The position numbers and the translations under genes were made by a program. A model generated the notes under the pieces. It worked only from the letters and a program-made list of their open reading frames with translations. It was not told where the DNA came from and did no database searches. A DNA stretch of 64,000 bases from Lytechinus variegatus (taxonomy: Eukaryota; Echinodermata; Echinoidea; Temnopleuroida; Toxopneustidae): contig NC_054750.1 of the NCBI RefSeq assembly GCF_018143015.1, positions 4,952,501-5,016,500 on the forward strand. The letters run 5' to 3'. Of the stretch, positions 15,001-23,879 are shown one piece after another (position 1 is the first letter of the stretch; each line of letters opens with the position of its first letter).

Positions 15001-18000
15001 AGATCACCAAGATAGTTCCAATTGGTCCGTTGCCATGGCAACGGGCCCTTTGCAACATCTTTTTTTTATTCAAGCATTACCAATGCAACATAATTTTCTA
15101 TATGTATTAGGAACTCCTGCAGAACACTTTCTGTATTTTTTGTTCAAATGAGGGGGTCAAAACTTAAGCATACAGATTAAGTCAATTTCAGTTGTATTTT
15201 CCACCTGTCCATTGTCTTGCTAACCATGTTATTTTGGTAAATTACATGTTATTTGGTTGCCATGGCAATGGCTTGAGATGTACTTAACACATTTAGCAAC
15301 CAAAATATTTTAGTTTAGCACAGCAAAATTAGGGGAAATTAAGATAAATCATATTCTACAACATTTTTTAATCAAGATTTTTATTTTTCTGGGGAAAAAC
15401 AAGCCGTTGCCATGGCAACGGACCAATTGGAACTATCTTGGTAATCTTGAATATTTCTAAATTTCATATGTATTCAATTGGGAGCCTGAAAATTATCATT
15501 TTGGTCATCTATATCATGTTTATTTACCATTTACATGGGAATGTATGTTATTTTGGAGAAATTAATCCGTTGCCATGGCAACGGCCAAAAATGGCATTTA
15601 TAAATTTACCTCCCATCTTTAAAATAAATCTTACGGCATATACTAATACTTGTGAAAGTTTCATGCTTTAGTCATAATTTGCACAATTGTTCGGCTTATC
15701 CGCTCTACTAAATAGTCAGGGCCGCGAAACGGTTTTCAAAGTGATGGGGGGCTGAGTTTTGGAGAGAAAAAGTGGGGGCTGAACCCCCCCCCCTCCGCTT
15801 CCACGGCCCCTGTTAGTGCATTGTTTTCAAAGCTCACATCATATCAGACCATAATTTTCTTTATATTAAATTTACATTGAAAATAATATTTAGTTACCTG
15901 AAAATCTAGTAAGAAACCGAAATAGATTACTAATAGCTTCGCTTATCCATGTACGTTACAACATGGTAAATTCCCTGTTAATTAATGTTTGTATAAATAA
16001 AATGTTTTATATATTTCAGAAATCTTAGCTTTAACCCTATCACTGTCATTGAAAAGGGAAGTTTCGATAACTTGACGGAACTAAGTGAGCTGTAAGTATT
16101 AAATATTTTTACAAAACTGATTTCTCCTACACTTATTATATGTATATATGTATAAATAGCGAGAGAGGTGTTGATATTTGCACCAATCGCTTTGACCATT
16201 TCCGTATGATATTATGTTTGAATAGCAAATGATGGTCAAGAATGGAGCAGAGTTACACTGTGTTCCAGTTCAGTTATGCTCAACTACACTTATTTTACAT
16301 CGATTTTCTTATGTACATTTCACTTTGTAAATAACCATGATAACACACTCGGTAGACGACTTAAACCAACTTCACAAGAATTTACTTTGACCGTTGTCAG
16401 GTATTCTTTACACTTCATTTTGTTTTATTTCTGTTAAGTATGATCTTATTCAGTGTAATTATCGTTTGTTTTATTTTTGCTTTAATTTGCTGTTTTTTAC
16501 TATCATGTTCGTTCTGTTGCCAATTCTATAATTTGATTTATTTAACAAATAAATCCTTAAGACGACCGAAAGCTTTTGCAACCCAGTGTAACTCTGCTTC
16601 ATTATTGACCATCATTTGTTCTTCACGCACGCACACCGTAACACACTCACACGCATACACACACTGTTTTGCATACAACTTTTATCGTTCAACAATTGAA
16701 ATGTCAATATTTTTATTACATTCTTTTCTTCATAAAAATAATTATTGTAATGATAATAAAACAATGTTATTATGTCTCTAAAAGACAAGAAATGGGTGAA
16801 ATCATCTTTATTGATTTATAGAAACTATAACCGTTATGAATGATGGTAATTGTCACAGTGAAAATTATCTTGACGGGAATGAATAATGGTTACAAACCTC
16901 CATTTGAAAAGTGAAGACGCTTCATCCAAACAGACAAACAATACAAAATTTGGTATTTAGACCCCTCACCATTTCACCTTAGCTAAATCTGACAGAAAAT
17001 GGTAGCTGCTGTCACCTTTTTATTCTTTACCACTAATTCACCCACGCTTTAGGCATCTCGTCAGTTTGAAATTATACCAAATTCAATACGGCACGTTTGA
17101 TGGACTTAGCAACTTAAAACAGCTGTGAGTATTCATGAAATAAATCTCAGTGTAAGTGGGTTTCCTTTGTGCGATGGGTGTGTGAGTGTGTGGGTGTTAA
17201 GTGTGTGATGAATACGTGTGAATGATGTCAAGTGTGTGTTGAATGAAAAAAAATGTGTGTGAGTGGGTGTCAAGGGTGCAATGAATATGCGTCGGTGTCA
17301 TGCAAGTGTGCGATGACTGCATAAGTGTGGTCGTGTACGTAATCTAGTGAATGCTTTATGCTGATGAATCGGGGACAATGTCCAGATATAATTGCCGATG
17401 AACTCTGATTTAGTACTAGTCATACAAGACTAGTAGATAGATTCCTTTACAAACTTGGGATGTTGTATCCCCAACTTTAGTTTATAAAAAAAACTTGGCT
17501 GTCGATCTCCTTTCTCGTTTTTGTGTTTCTTGATCGACAGATCAACGGATGACTACCGCCTTTGCTGTCTGTTCACCAACATCACGTGTTCTGTAATCAC
17601 ACCTACTCCTTTGGACTCCTGCTCACGTCTCATACCCCACAGTGTACTTCGGGTGGCCATGTGGATCATCGGGTGTGGCGCCCTCATCGGGAACCTCATT
17701 GTCATCTTTGTCCGGTTCAGGGAAGAGAGAAATTCTGGCAATAGTGTCCAAAGAATGTTCATAACGAATCTTGCTCTGGCTGATTTTCTGATGGGTGTGT
17801 ACATGGTGACAATCGCCTCTGTGGATATATTCTATGGTGACGGGTACTTCCTTTCGGCACCAATCTGGCGTGAGTCACATCTCTGTCGTTGGGCAGGGTT
17901 CGTGGCTCTTCTCTCAAGCGAAAGCACAGTCTTCCTGCTGGCTCTTATTACCATAGACCGATTCATCTGCATCTCTTTTCCCTTTGGAACTGTCCGTTTC

Positions 18001-18636
18001 CACCGTTCATCTGGACGAGTAGGTGTTGGTCTGGTGTGGATTCTGACATTCACTCTCAGTTTAGCCCCGCTCATAATTGGATTGTACAGTTCAGACTTCT
18101 ATGGTCTGTCGGATGTTTGCGTGGGGCTACCTTTCAATACATACATTGAACGAACCGGCCGCATCACATACTCCTCACCCGCAAACATTTACCAGTTTAT
18201 CGCTGATGGGGAGACCGAACAACGTCCCTACTGGCTATATTCTATAGCTCTTTTCCTGGGTATTAACTTCATTCTCCTGATCCTCATTTTCCTCTGCTAC
18301 TTAGTGATCTTTCTCCAAGTACGTAGGTCTGCCAAGATTTCTGGATCAGAGAGGGTGAAGCGAGAGATGCGCATGACGGCCAAGATGGCGTTGATCGTCG
18401 GTACAGATTTCTGTTGTTGGATGCCTGTCATTATCATGGGCATTCTCTCACAAACGGGTGTCACGGAACTCCCGGTGTCTCTATACGCTTGGGCTGTGGT
18501 GTTTCTCTTGCCAATCAACTCGACTCTGAATCCGTATCTGTACTCTTTTGTGGCGCTCTGCTCAAAGAAAAGGGACAGGCAGTTTCCGCTAACAAACTTT
18601 AGCGTCAACAAGGTCAACGCTCCCCAAAACACATGA
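96..18636 (+). CDS. LRR-containing GPCR (type C LGR, relaxin-receptor/GRL101-like), 5' end missing
   Basis: This is the 3' part of a spliced receptor gene. Sixteen one-LRR exons lie at 96-167, 691-762, 1750-1821, 3045-3116, 3948-4019, 8037-8108, 8551-8622, 9045-9116, 9610-9678, 11189-11260, 11901-11972, 12839-12910, 13372-13443, 13905-13976, 16020-16091 and 17053-17124. All are 72 bp except the ninth (69 bp). Each has an AG acceptor and a GT donor, starts with the last base of a codon and ends after two bases of the next. The last exon, 17541-18636, holds the hinge and seven helices. The joined frame is open for 747 codons after the partial first codon. Repeats follow the pattern Asn-x-Ile-x-x-Ile, then Phe-x-x-Leu. 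LRR ectodomains of this class bind extracellular ligands and signal through G proteins at the plasma membrane; the ligand here is unknown. The signal peptide and any LDLa module would lie upstream of the window. Receptor class is confident, exact orthology is not. Confidence 0.88.
2466..2779. mobile_element. Small TIR element (MITE), CCCGTATTCTGAAG family, copy 1
   Basis: The ends are TGGCCCGTATTCTGAAGTC and its complement, about 30 bp of imperfect inverted repeat continuing into a GTTTAACTTAAAC-like stretch. Length is about 314 bp, with no coding capacity. Clear relatives lie at 18666-18976 and 53205-53511; diverged ones at 19574-19864 and 40118-40238. It lies in an intron of the LGR gene. 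Confidence 0.8.
3524..3690. mobile_element. Probable small inverted-repeat element with AAACAAC-type repeats
   Basis: Bounded by GTCACTC at the left and an AGTGATCGGGC stretch at the right, with repeated GTTTAAAC/GTTTGAAC words in both orientations. No ORF. Family and precise ends are uncertain. Confidence 0.4.
4220..4720. repeat. Two copies of a TTCGTCCGTGACTCTGG-type repeat
   Basis: Segments at about 4225-4370 and 4550-4715 are related to each other and to a third copy at about 10440-10610. Shared landmarks are TTGTCGAT near one end, CCGTGACTCTGGAC, a CATTTGCC/TATTTGC core, and GGTTCACCAATTTTCGACA near the other end. The outer words are inverted relative to each other, so each is probably a short TIR element of about 150 bp. 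The minus-strand reading frame over this region looks like chance. Confidence 0.5.
5271..7495. mobile_element. MITE (about 290 bp) split by a later insertion
   Basis: The left end (5271-5305, GTATTCCCTACTGGAAA, then GCAGTGTGTG) is inverted at the right end (7462-7495). Between them, after removing 5375-7311, lie CACAGTGTG-type words and a GAGCATT(C/T)TAA word on both sides of the insertion. It is a non-coding inverted-repeat element of about 290 bp that served as target for the younger element inside it. The host-strand orientation is unknown. Confidence 0.65.
5375..7307. mobile_element. LTR-like element with 466-bp terminal direct repeats (fossil)
   Basis: Two direct repeats, 5375-5840 and 6842-7307, are equal in length and differ at about two positions, so the insertion looks young. 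Each starts GGTGTCACG and ends TGGCACC, giving short inverted tips. The whole 1.93-kb unit is flanked by CTAA on both sides (5371-5374 and 7308-7311), a 4-bp target duplication. The 1.0-kb interior has no long reading frame, no primer-binding site that I can recognise, and no obvious polypurine tract directly before the right repeat; it has a GA-rich stretch and G and C runs at 6280-6410. This fits a non-autonomous LTR-type element (TRIM/LARD-like), but the family is not proven. A 61-residue minus-strand frame in each repeat is probably chance. Confidence 0.65.
10122..10424 (-). mobile_element. Full-length tRNA-derived SINE with target duplication
   Basis: On the minus strand the head (from about 10413) has a tRNA-like A box (GTGGCCCAGTGGATAAG) and B box (GGGTTCGAATCCC). 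A conserved body (CTGCACTCGACCCAGGTGAG, GGATTAATTCCTTGAATGC) follows, and the element ends in a (TAT)n-type tail after GCGCTATATAAATG. The nine-base repeat ACACAATAA flanks it at 10122-10130 and 10416-10424. Relatives are at 57005-57235 and 63905-64000 (plus strand), and fragments at about 14380-14430 and 54520-54640. Confidence 0.85.
10438..10610. repeat. Third copy of the CCGTGACTCTGGAC repeat
   Basis: Shares TTTCGTCCGTGACTCTGGAC, TATTTGC and GGTTCACCAATTTTCGACAA with the pair at 4220-4720. It lies directly beside the SINE at 10122-10424. Confidence 0.5.
10696..10872. mobile_element. Foldback MITE, GTTTCATAAAG family
   Basis: Starts CCGTTTCATAAAGTTGTTC and ends in GAACAGCTTTATGAAAC, with the inner words TTAAGAGCGACTTTAAG and CGCTCTTAACCTACG also inverted. 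About 175 bp, non-coding. Relatives are at 52484-52644 and 59835-59988; a similar-looking element with other internal sequence is at 43582-43795. Confidence 0.75.
12524..12718. mobile_element. Short G/C-run-ended inverted-repeat element
   Basis: Ends resemble those of the element at 29865-30114: a CATGACCATATGCAG-like start with GCTGGGGG, and a CCCCGCTGCGTGCGGCCATG finish after a long C run. Body AT-rich, no coding sequence. Confidence 0.5.
14150..14445 (+). mobile_element. 3' end of a LINE-like element with a TTATTATT tail
   Basis: The stretch near 14220-14260 resembles the degraded C-terminal end of a LINE reverse transcriptase (a PKLWNDL-like block, frame not intact). It ends with GAGCGCAGAAGAATATATGC, GTGCTATATAAATCAG and a TTATTATTATT tail. 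Identification rests on these landmarks only. Confidence 0.4.
14727..15711. mobile_element. Large foldback element with about 315-bp arms carrying X-box palindromes
   Basis: The left arm (14727-15046) is inverted at 15404-15711 with very few differences, around a central 357-bp spacer. The outer tips are TTAGTAGAGCGGATAAGC. The same protein-like frame appears on the minus strand of the left arm and the plus strand of the right arm, as expected of an inverted duplication, and is not a gene. The 14-mer GTTGCCATGGCAAC lies at 14866, 15029, 15406 and 15569, with a one-base variant at 15256 in the spacer. It sits between LRR exons 14 and 15 of the receptor gene. Confidence 0.85.
15717..15811. mobile_element. 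Short inverted-repeat element, CAGGGCCGCG/CGGCCCCTG ends
   Basis: About 95 bp, from CAGGGCCGCGAAACGG to CCGCTTCCACGGCCCCTG, with G and C runs inside. It abuts the right end of the foldback element. Confidence 0.5.
16220..16624. mobile_element. Foldback element with about 42-bp terminal inverted repeats
   Basis: The left end has CAAATGATGGTCAAGAATGG, then AGCAGAGTTACACTG. These words are inverted at the right (CAGTGTAACTCTGCT, TGACCATCATTTG). The interior is AT-rich; its hydrophobic plus-strand frame (16440-16781) crosses the element end and is taken as chance. It lies between LRR exons 15 and 16. Confidence 0.7.
17160..17345. repeat. Degenerate GT-rich minisatellite in the last LGR intron
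   Basis: The intron between the last LRR exon and the 7TM exon starts with repeated GTGTGTGAGTG-like and GTGTCAAG-like words, too irregular for a simple (GT)n microsatellite. Confidence 0.6.
17541..18636 (+). CDS. Hinge and seven-transmembrane exon of the LGR gene
   Basis: One exon encodes about 364 residues and the TGA stop. A Cys-containing hinge (DYRLCC, then a second Cys cluster) leads into TM1 (about VAMWIIGCGALIGN). TM2 has the conserved LALAD. TM3 starts after the disulphide Cys in SHLCRW and ends in DRF in place of the classical DRY, as in relaxin-type LGRs. The partner Cys in loop 2 is SDVCVG. TM7 ends in NPYLY (NPxxY). The cytoplasmic tail is short, about 25 residues, with a basic CSKKRDR patch. 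The phrase LLSSE in TM3 and the FLMGVY of TM2 are shared with RXFP1/2 and GRL101-type receptors. The acceptor is the CAG at 17538-17540 after a pyrimidine-rich tract; it restores the frame left open by the last LRR exon. Confidence 0.92.
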
Positions 18637-18665
18637 AAAACCTTTACCAATCATTGTAAACATTA

Positions 18666-18976
18666 TGGCCCGTATTCTGAAGTCGAGTTTAACTTAAACT
18701 CCGGTTTAAAGTTGTGGATTAAGTATGGATGGCCAATTGTTACGTAATTCACTAACAATAGAGATATAGTATTTCACCTCATTTGGCTCTCAAATCATTA
18801 TTGATTCAGTAGGAAGTAGAAGTAGATGATTTTCTTTACCATCGATGAATCAGGAAAGAGCACAGTAAACATACGAAACATACAACTTAATAACAATTTT
18901 CACACTTTTGGCTTCCCATAATTTTAGCACTGAGTTAGACCATGATCAAAGATAGCCTGACTTCAAAATACGGGCC
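18666..18976. mobile_element. MITE of the CCCGTATTCTGAAG family, probably inside the LGR 3' UTR
   Basis: Same inverted ends as copies 2466-2779 and 53205-53511. It starts 29 bp after the receptor stop codon, so unless transcription ends at once it is transcribed as 3' UTR. The flanks allow a TA target duplication. Confidence 0.75.
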
Positions 18977-19089
18977 TAACAGATGTGTCCCTTTCTAATT
19001 GAAGGAAACTTGAGCTCCCCTTACAGCCCCGCTCTTTTCTCTCTTGTCATGTCTTTCTCTCCGTACCTTTTACTCACAGTACGATTTAT

Positions 19090-19124
<35 letters not shown>

Positions 19125-20150
19125 ATCGTGACTAGTCTCTACCTTACCTGCTGCTCCTTCTTGAAGTATTGACTGAGTGATATGATCTCGGTGAAGGAGC
19201 CGTATCCCCCCCCCCCCTAAAAGGAAGCAACTTAACCGACTCACAGAATACAGGAAGCGGGAAAAACACGAACACAACACATTAGTTATTACCAATTTTT
19301 CACTGTAAGAGTTGCAATTCTACTCTACTTTGTCTTTAATATCCAAAGCAACGCAGACTATCATGCACTAAGATAACATCAATACTAACAATATACATAG
19401 ATAACAGCATTCATAGATAATCTGCATAAGCATGCACCAGAATTATATCATTGTCTCATTCATGCACTGTTTGAAAACTCAAAGTGATAATTTAGTATAT
19501 AAATAACACGTTGATTTCATTCACTTTAAGATCACGAACTTTTTTTCATTTAAAACTTAAGCTTAAAATTTAATGGCTCGTATCATGAACCCCGGTTTAA
19601 CCCCACTCATGGTCTATAAAAATCTGGCAGAAATGACGGGAAACTAAAACTGTCAAGAATTTGCTTACATTGCACTGCTTCTTGTGATTACTGGGCTCCT
19701 GTAATTCCCATATTTGATTGTGAAGCTATTCAACATTTCCAAAATAATGATTTGAATGCCAAATGTGATGAAAAATTGTTCATCGAATTAAAGAGATTGT
19801 TTGTTACCTGTAGTTAAACCACAACCTTACACCATGGCGGAAGTTAATCCGGAGTTCATAATACTTATTCATATATTCATATACTAATTATGAAATACAA
19901 TAATGAAATGTAAATCAATTAATATGAATCATTTTCAAATCACATTCATATGAATATGAAAGAAGTAGGATATGTCGTTATTGAGAAAATACATAAATCC
20001 TCAAACAGTACGAATTACATAGATAGTAGCTGACGCACGTTTTAAATGTCATTTTAGAAATACACATGTATAGACAGGTTTGTTTGTTGGGTTTTTTTTC
20101 ACAATGCATAACAACAATAAATTGACATGATTTAGTTTTACATTAATAAA
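18977..20150. other. Non-coding AT-rich stretch downstream of the LGR gene
   Basis: Contains C and CT runs (19090-19125, 19206-19218) and a diverged copy of the CCCGTATTCTGAAG family at about 19574-19864. No gene seen. I could not place the receptor polyadenylation site with confidence. Confidence 0.6.
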
Positions 20151-20151
20151 G

Positions 20152-20436
20152 TACACTGCAAAAAAATACCTGATTTTACAGAAAAAAAAGAGATTTTGCA
20201 GAAAGCAATAACAGAATCATTCTGTAATTTCATAAGACATGAATTTTCCTGCAATTTAACAGAACAGGTCTGTTTAAAAAGGGGAAAGGGGTGTTTTGTT
20301 TAAGGAAATTTGTAAGATTCCACACACCAAATATCAATTTCCTGTTTGATTACGCAATCTGGTAAGATTACAGGTGTTCTCGAGACTCTGCTGCAGGAAC
20401 TTCATTTATTTTAAGGATAAATTTTCTAACAGTGTA
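20152..20436. mobile_element. MITE with TACACTG ends
   Basis: Starts TACACTGCAAAAAA and ends TTTTCTAACAGTGTA. About 285 bp, AT-rich, non-coding. Confidence 0.55.
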
Positions 20437-20627
20437 GGAACTGAGCATAAACATGATAAACAAGGGTCGTCATCATTTATAGTTCAGAATAAAAAAATAA
20501 TATTATACAATTTGTGTAAAAACTTTGTTTTGATTATCCATTATTAAGTAAATCATCTTTACTATGTTATGTAGTCGCTATAGTATACTTTAAATTGTTT
20601 TATTTGCATTTTATAAATGTATTGTAG

Positions 20628-20684
20628 CGGAATTCTTAGAAACGTCAAATTAAGTCCCTTTTCTGATGCTTTTGTGGATGGTTT
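20628..20684 (+). pseudogene. Isolated LRR-like mini-exon downstream of the LGR gene
   Basis: After a TGTAG acceptor, 57 bp read ILRNVKLSPFSDAFVDG and end at a GTAACT donor. The exon has the same phase as every LRR exon upstream (one leading base, two trailing) and the LRR spacing up to Phe-x-x-Gly, but lacks the last few residues of a 24-residue repeat. It lies 2 kb beyond the receptor stop on the same strand, with no partner exon seen. It may be a remnant of a duplicated receptor, an exon of a neighbouring transcript, or chance. Confidence 0.3.
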
Positions 20685-20689
20685 GTAAC

Positions 20690-21640
20690 TATCTAGGTAT
20701 ACTTCCTTGCACGAGTGATTCTATTAAGTGTTGTCATGTAAAGCTGTTTCAATATACCGGTACACATATTATATCTTTTTGTTCCATTCATTGAATTTTT
20801 ATCCTTTTCGTCAGGTTCTAATTTAATTTATACAATATGATTCGTATTACACGATTTAGTATACGTTGTAATTTCTGTATTATTGAAATAAAATAATGAG
20901 ATATAATACAAATATGATAAATATCATGTCCTATGTTATGTGATTATGTTTTTGAATTGAAAATAAAAACTTATTTTAAAGGGGAAAATAATCTATATAT
21001 TAAATTCCTTATTAGTTGAATTGAATTTTAATTAATTATTATGCATCTGTATACTGGGTTGTGTTATATTACGTTGTCCCTTTCACATACTAGTCAAAAA
21101 TTGTTAATACGTGATAGTCACATTATGATATCAATTGGCAAATCAATATTGGCAGTTCAAAGAAAGGCAAAAGAAAGGGCATTACACTATATATGATACG
21201 ACATCTGAGTAACAAACAAAGTAAATGATTTTAATCCATTCGAAACACATATCATGTATGTAGGGTTCAATTTTTTTTTTAAACTGAAGTCGAATCAAAT
21301 CGTTTACATGGTTTACAAGATTGCATTGTTAAATTTTATTGGCTGTTCTTATTCATACACTTTGTTGTGTGCTTTTATTCAACATATTGAACATTTTTAA
21401 ATCAATGCATGGTACTGTAATTCGTGTTTGTTTTGACACAATTTCACAAATTTAACAGACTGCCAAAAAGTAAAATCTTATGAAAATAGGATTTAAAACA
21501 ATTCTCATGTTCTAGAATTTTCAACTACTGCATCTTTTGTAAAAAAAAATAATGACTTTCAAATAATTCATAAACAATATATCTATATAATTAGTTTAGC
21601 ACGTAATATGAGCTGACTCTTCATCTCTTTCAAAACTTTA
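20690..21640. other. AT-rich sequence with no recognisable gene
   Basis: Both strands are rich in stops and low-complexity A/T. I see no exon, element end or RNA gene that I can support. Confidence 0.6.
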
Positions 21641-21649
21641 GTTTTCAAG

Positions 21650-22290
21650 AAGCCCAATTTATTTATTTTAACTACCATCCAAGTCGTACTTTAATATCCG
21701 GAAAAGACAATTGCCTCTGATTTCTCGTACCCGACATTCTTGGGGATAGGTCATTATCGTCCTTCTCACATGCTGCGGCCAAGTTGTGGAATCGACTTCT
21801 TTAGTCACTTTGAATTTGATTACACTTTCAAAGTACATATTAAGACATATTTGTTCAACCTGTAATACATTCGACGACTTAATCCATAAGTATATATTGT
21901 TTTATAAATAGTTTTTGTTTTAAAGAATATTCTTTTATCATCACTCACTGGTCTGTCTGGCTTGCTATGAGGGCTGGTGCCCTTATTTGCTAGAGCTACT
22001 GTGAGTACTGAGCTGACCGGGCTTTCCCCTTAAATTGTTGGTGAACGGATCAGCAATTAGGAGGCACCAGGATGTAGCTGGAAATTCCAGTGGGTGATGA
22101 TGCAAGAGTGTACTTGTAGTATCTTTGTCAACTTCATTTACATCTATATTTTGTACTTATTTAGATGTATGAAATGTATTTTAAAAATACTTATATCCAA
22201 AGGAACTGTGCTAGCGGCATTAGCGCCTCTGGACGATGTGTGCGCTCAATAAGACATCACTATTATTATTATTTTTATTATGAACTGCAT
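21650..22290 (+). mobile_element. 5'-truncated LINE (CR1-like) 3' end
   Basis: At 21746-21800 the plus strand reads GDRSLSSFSHAAAKLWNRL, the conserved block near the C-terminus of many CR1/L2-like reverse transcriptase ORFs. The frame breaks soon after. It is followed by a 3' UTR and a TATTATTATT-type tail near 22260-22280. It is the usual dead 5'-truncated insertion. Confidence 0.65.
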
Positions 22291-23030
22291 TTTAATTTAT
22301 CAATCATTGCATCAAAAGCAACGAAGTGTCCATCAATATCGTGGGATATGTAAAGGCGTTGCCTGCTGAAACAGAAAATGTTCTGAACATTGCTTTTTGA
22401 TTTTAATACAAAATTTAACCAGAGCTCAGAACACAAGCCTAAGACAATCTTAATGATTTTTATCGTGTTTCTTTCGTCGCTCACGAATGTACATTTTTAT
22501 TTCTTTCCTACACCATGAGTACTTCGAAATATACATTAAAGCACACGGTTAATTTAAAAGAATATATTCAGATTTACTTGCCCCCAAAAATCGTATCAGC
22601 AAGTTTGGCACTTCTGTTTTGAAGTTGTTCGCAGTCAGTGATCACTGTCTTTCAATTTCTCAATTATCAATTTTACAAGATTAGAACACAGATAATTTAC
22701 ACCGAAATGATTGATAATTAGTCAGAAAATAACTTACGAGAAGTAATTAATAACATATAATATAAAATAATGTTATGTCCATGTCCACATATTTTGTATA
22801 GTGTCCTCACGCGAGGATGAACATGAGGCACAGTGCAGTGTGTGTTGGACATATCGACCCTCCAACTGCCAACTGAAAAGGCTTCCGAGACGGTGTTTGG
22901 CGCTTATAAATTTGGAGTCCTGCCGAAGCATAGGCCTATTGGGAAGATGGAAGCTATTTGCTGGCGCCGTTCTGATTTTGAGTTATTGTGCAATCTACCA
23001 ACGGAAGATCAGAAAGTTTTTTTTCTTTAA
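22290..23030. other. Non-coding spacer before the minus-strand gene
   Basis: Holds no supported gene. The plus-strand frame at 22801-23214 runs across the 3' end of the minus-strand gene and has no recognisable domain. Confidence 0.5.
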
Positions 23031-23036
23031 TTTATT
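23031..23036 (-). terminator. Polyadenylation signal AATAAA for the minus-strand gene
   Basis: TTTATT on the plus strand reads AATAAA on the minus strand, about 95 bp beyond the stop codon, a normal distance for a short 3' UTR. Confidence 0.45.
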
Positions 23037-23128
23037 AGAAATCCAAAACAAAATAAAAGCTTTAGTAGCGAGCGGTACATCGTTTCCCTGGTCGGAAGTT
23101 TCACAACATGGTAGCCTACCGCCGTTGA

Positions 23129-23749
23129 TCACTGATTATGAAAGTTACTCGCCACAGTATTATTCGATTTGCATGATAAACCCGCAAAGCAAGACGTGCT
23201 CTTCTTTTTGGTAGATCCCCTCTCATCTTCCGACTCTTCCGAAGATGCTGATGAAGCCACGGATTTCGTGTCGTACGCCTCCTTCATCGCTCTCTGCATT
23301 GTGTTTTTACGAGCCAAGGCATTCTTAACCCTTTCGTTGTCTCGGTGCCTTGCTCCCTGGTAAAATGACCTGGCCTCGGGAACAACTTGATTTGTACGCT
23401 GATTCTGATTCGTGTCCTCGTGTCCCACTCTTGAAAGAGTTGACGCCGTTGACATGGTCGATGATGGTCTCCTGTTTTTATTCCGGCGCCTCTTCTTTCT
23501 CTTTCTTTTACCTTTCTTCCCTCCCTTGTTTGAGGATCTTTTAGAAGATTTCTTGGATTTAGTTTTTGATGAAGTTCCCCAGCATGAACACGAGGACTCC
23601 TCTTCGACCGCATCACCGTCGTTGTAGAATACACTGACCCTAGATACGGCTCGTTGGGGTTTGGGAGTAGATTTTTGCTCTGTATTGTCGCCGTCATCAT
23701 AAAATGTGTTTGCAGCGGTTCTCTTGTGGCCTCCGCAGCAACCTCCCAT
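23129..23749 (-). CDS. Unrecognised basic Ser/Lys-rich protein with an MGGCC N-terminus
   Basis: A 206-residue frame on the minus strand. I chose the ATG at 23749 over the one at 23854: it has a good start context (ACCATGG) and gives MGGCCGGHKR, a plausible N-myristoylation and palmitoylation signal. A splice acceptor (pyrimidine tract and CAG, exon from about 23777) lies just upstream, so the longer frame is probably intron. Visible parts: two related motifs, NTFYDDGDN and SVFYNDGDA, in the first 60 residues; a Cys patch SCSCW; a strongly basic tract (GKKGKRKRKKRRRNKNRR); a possible helix (RVKNALARKNTMQRAMKEAY); an acidic Ser patch (SSASSEESEDE); and a Cys-containing tail. I do not recognise the family. 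A membrane-associated scaffold or signalling protein is a guess. Confidence 0.65.
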   Translation of the reverse strand: MGGCCGGHKRTAANTFYDDGDNTEQKSTPKPQRAVSRVSVFYNDGDAVEEESSCSCWGTSSKTKSKKSSKRSSNKGGKKGKRKRKKRRRNKNRRPSSTMSTASTLSRVGHEDTNQNQRTNQVVPEARSFYQGARHRDNERVKNALARKNTMQRAMKEAYDTKSVASSASSEESEDERGSTKKKSTSCFAGLSCKSNNTVASNFHNQ

Positions 23750-23879
23750 GGTAGATAAGGCGAGTTGTCCGTTTGAACTGAAGCAGAGAAATTTTGAAAT
23801 AATGGCATAGGAATAAGAATTTAAAATTAAAAATGAACTCATCAGATCACCCAAAAATAAGAGGGATCTTGCTTAAAGA

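Noticed and set aside
14777-15671. Identical 77- to 98-residue frames on opposite strands, as a possible gene pair
   Set aside because: They are the two arms of the foldback element; no start, splice or domain evidence supports coding.
16440-16781. Hydrophobic 113-residue frame as a small membrane protein
   Set aside because: It crosses the right end of a foldback element inside an LGR intron; its hydrophobicity is explained by T-rich sequence.
22801-23214. 137-residue plus-strand frame over the end of the minus-strand gene
   Set aside because: No domain, poor start context, and it overlaps a better-supported gene on the other strand.
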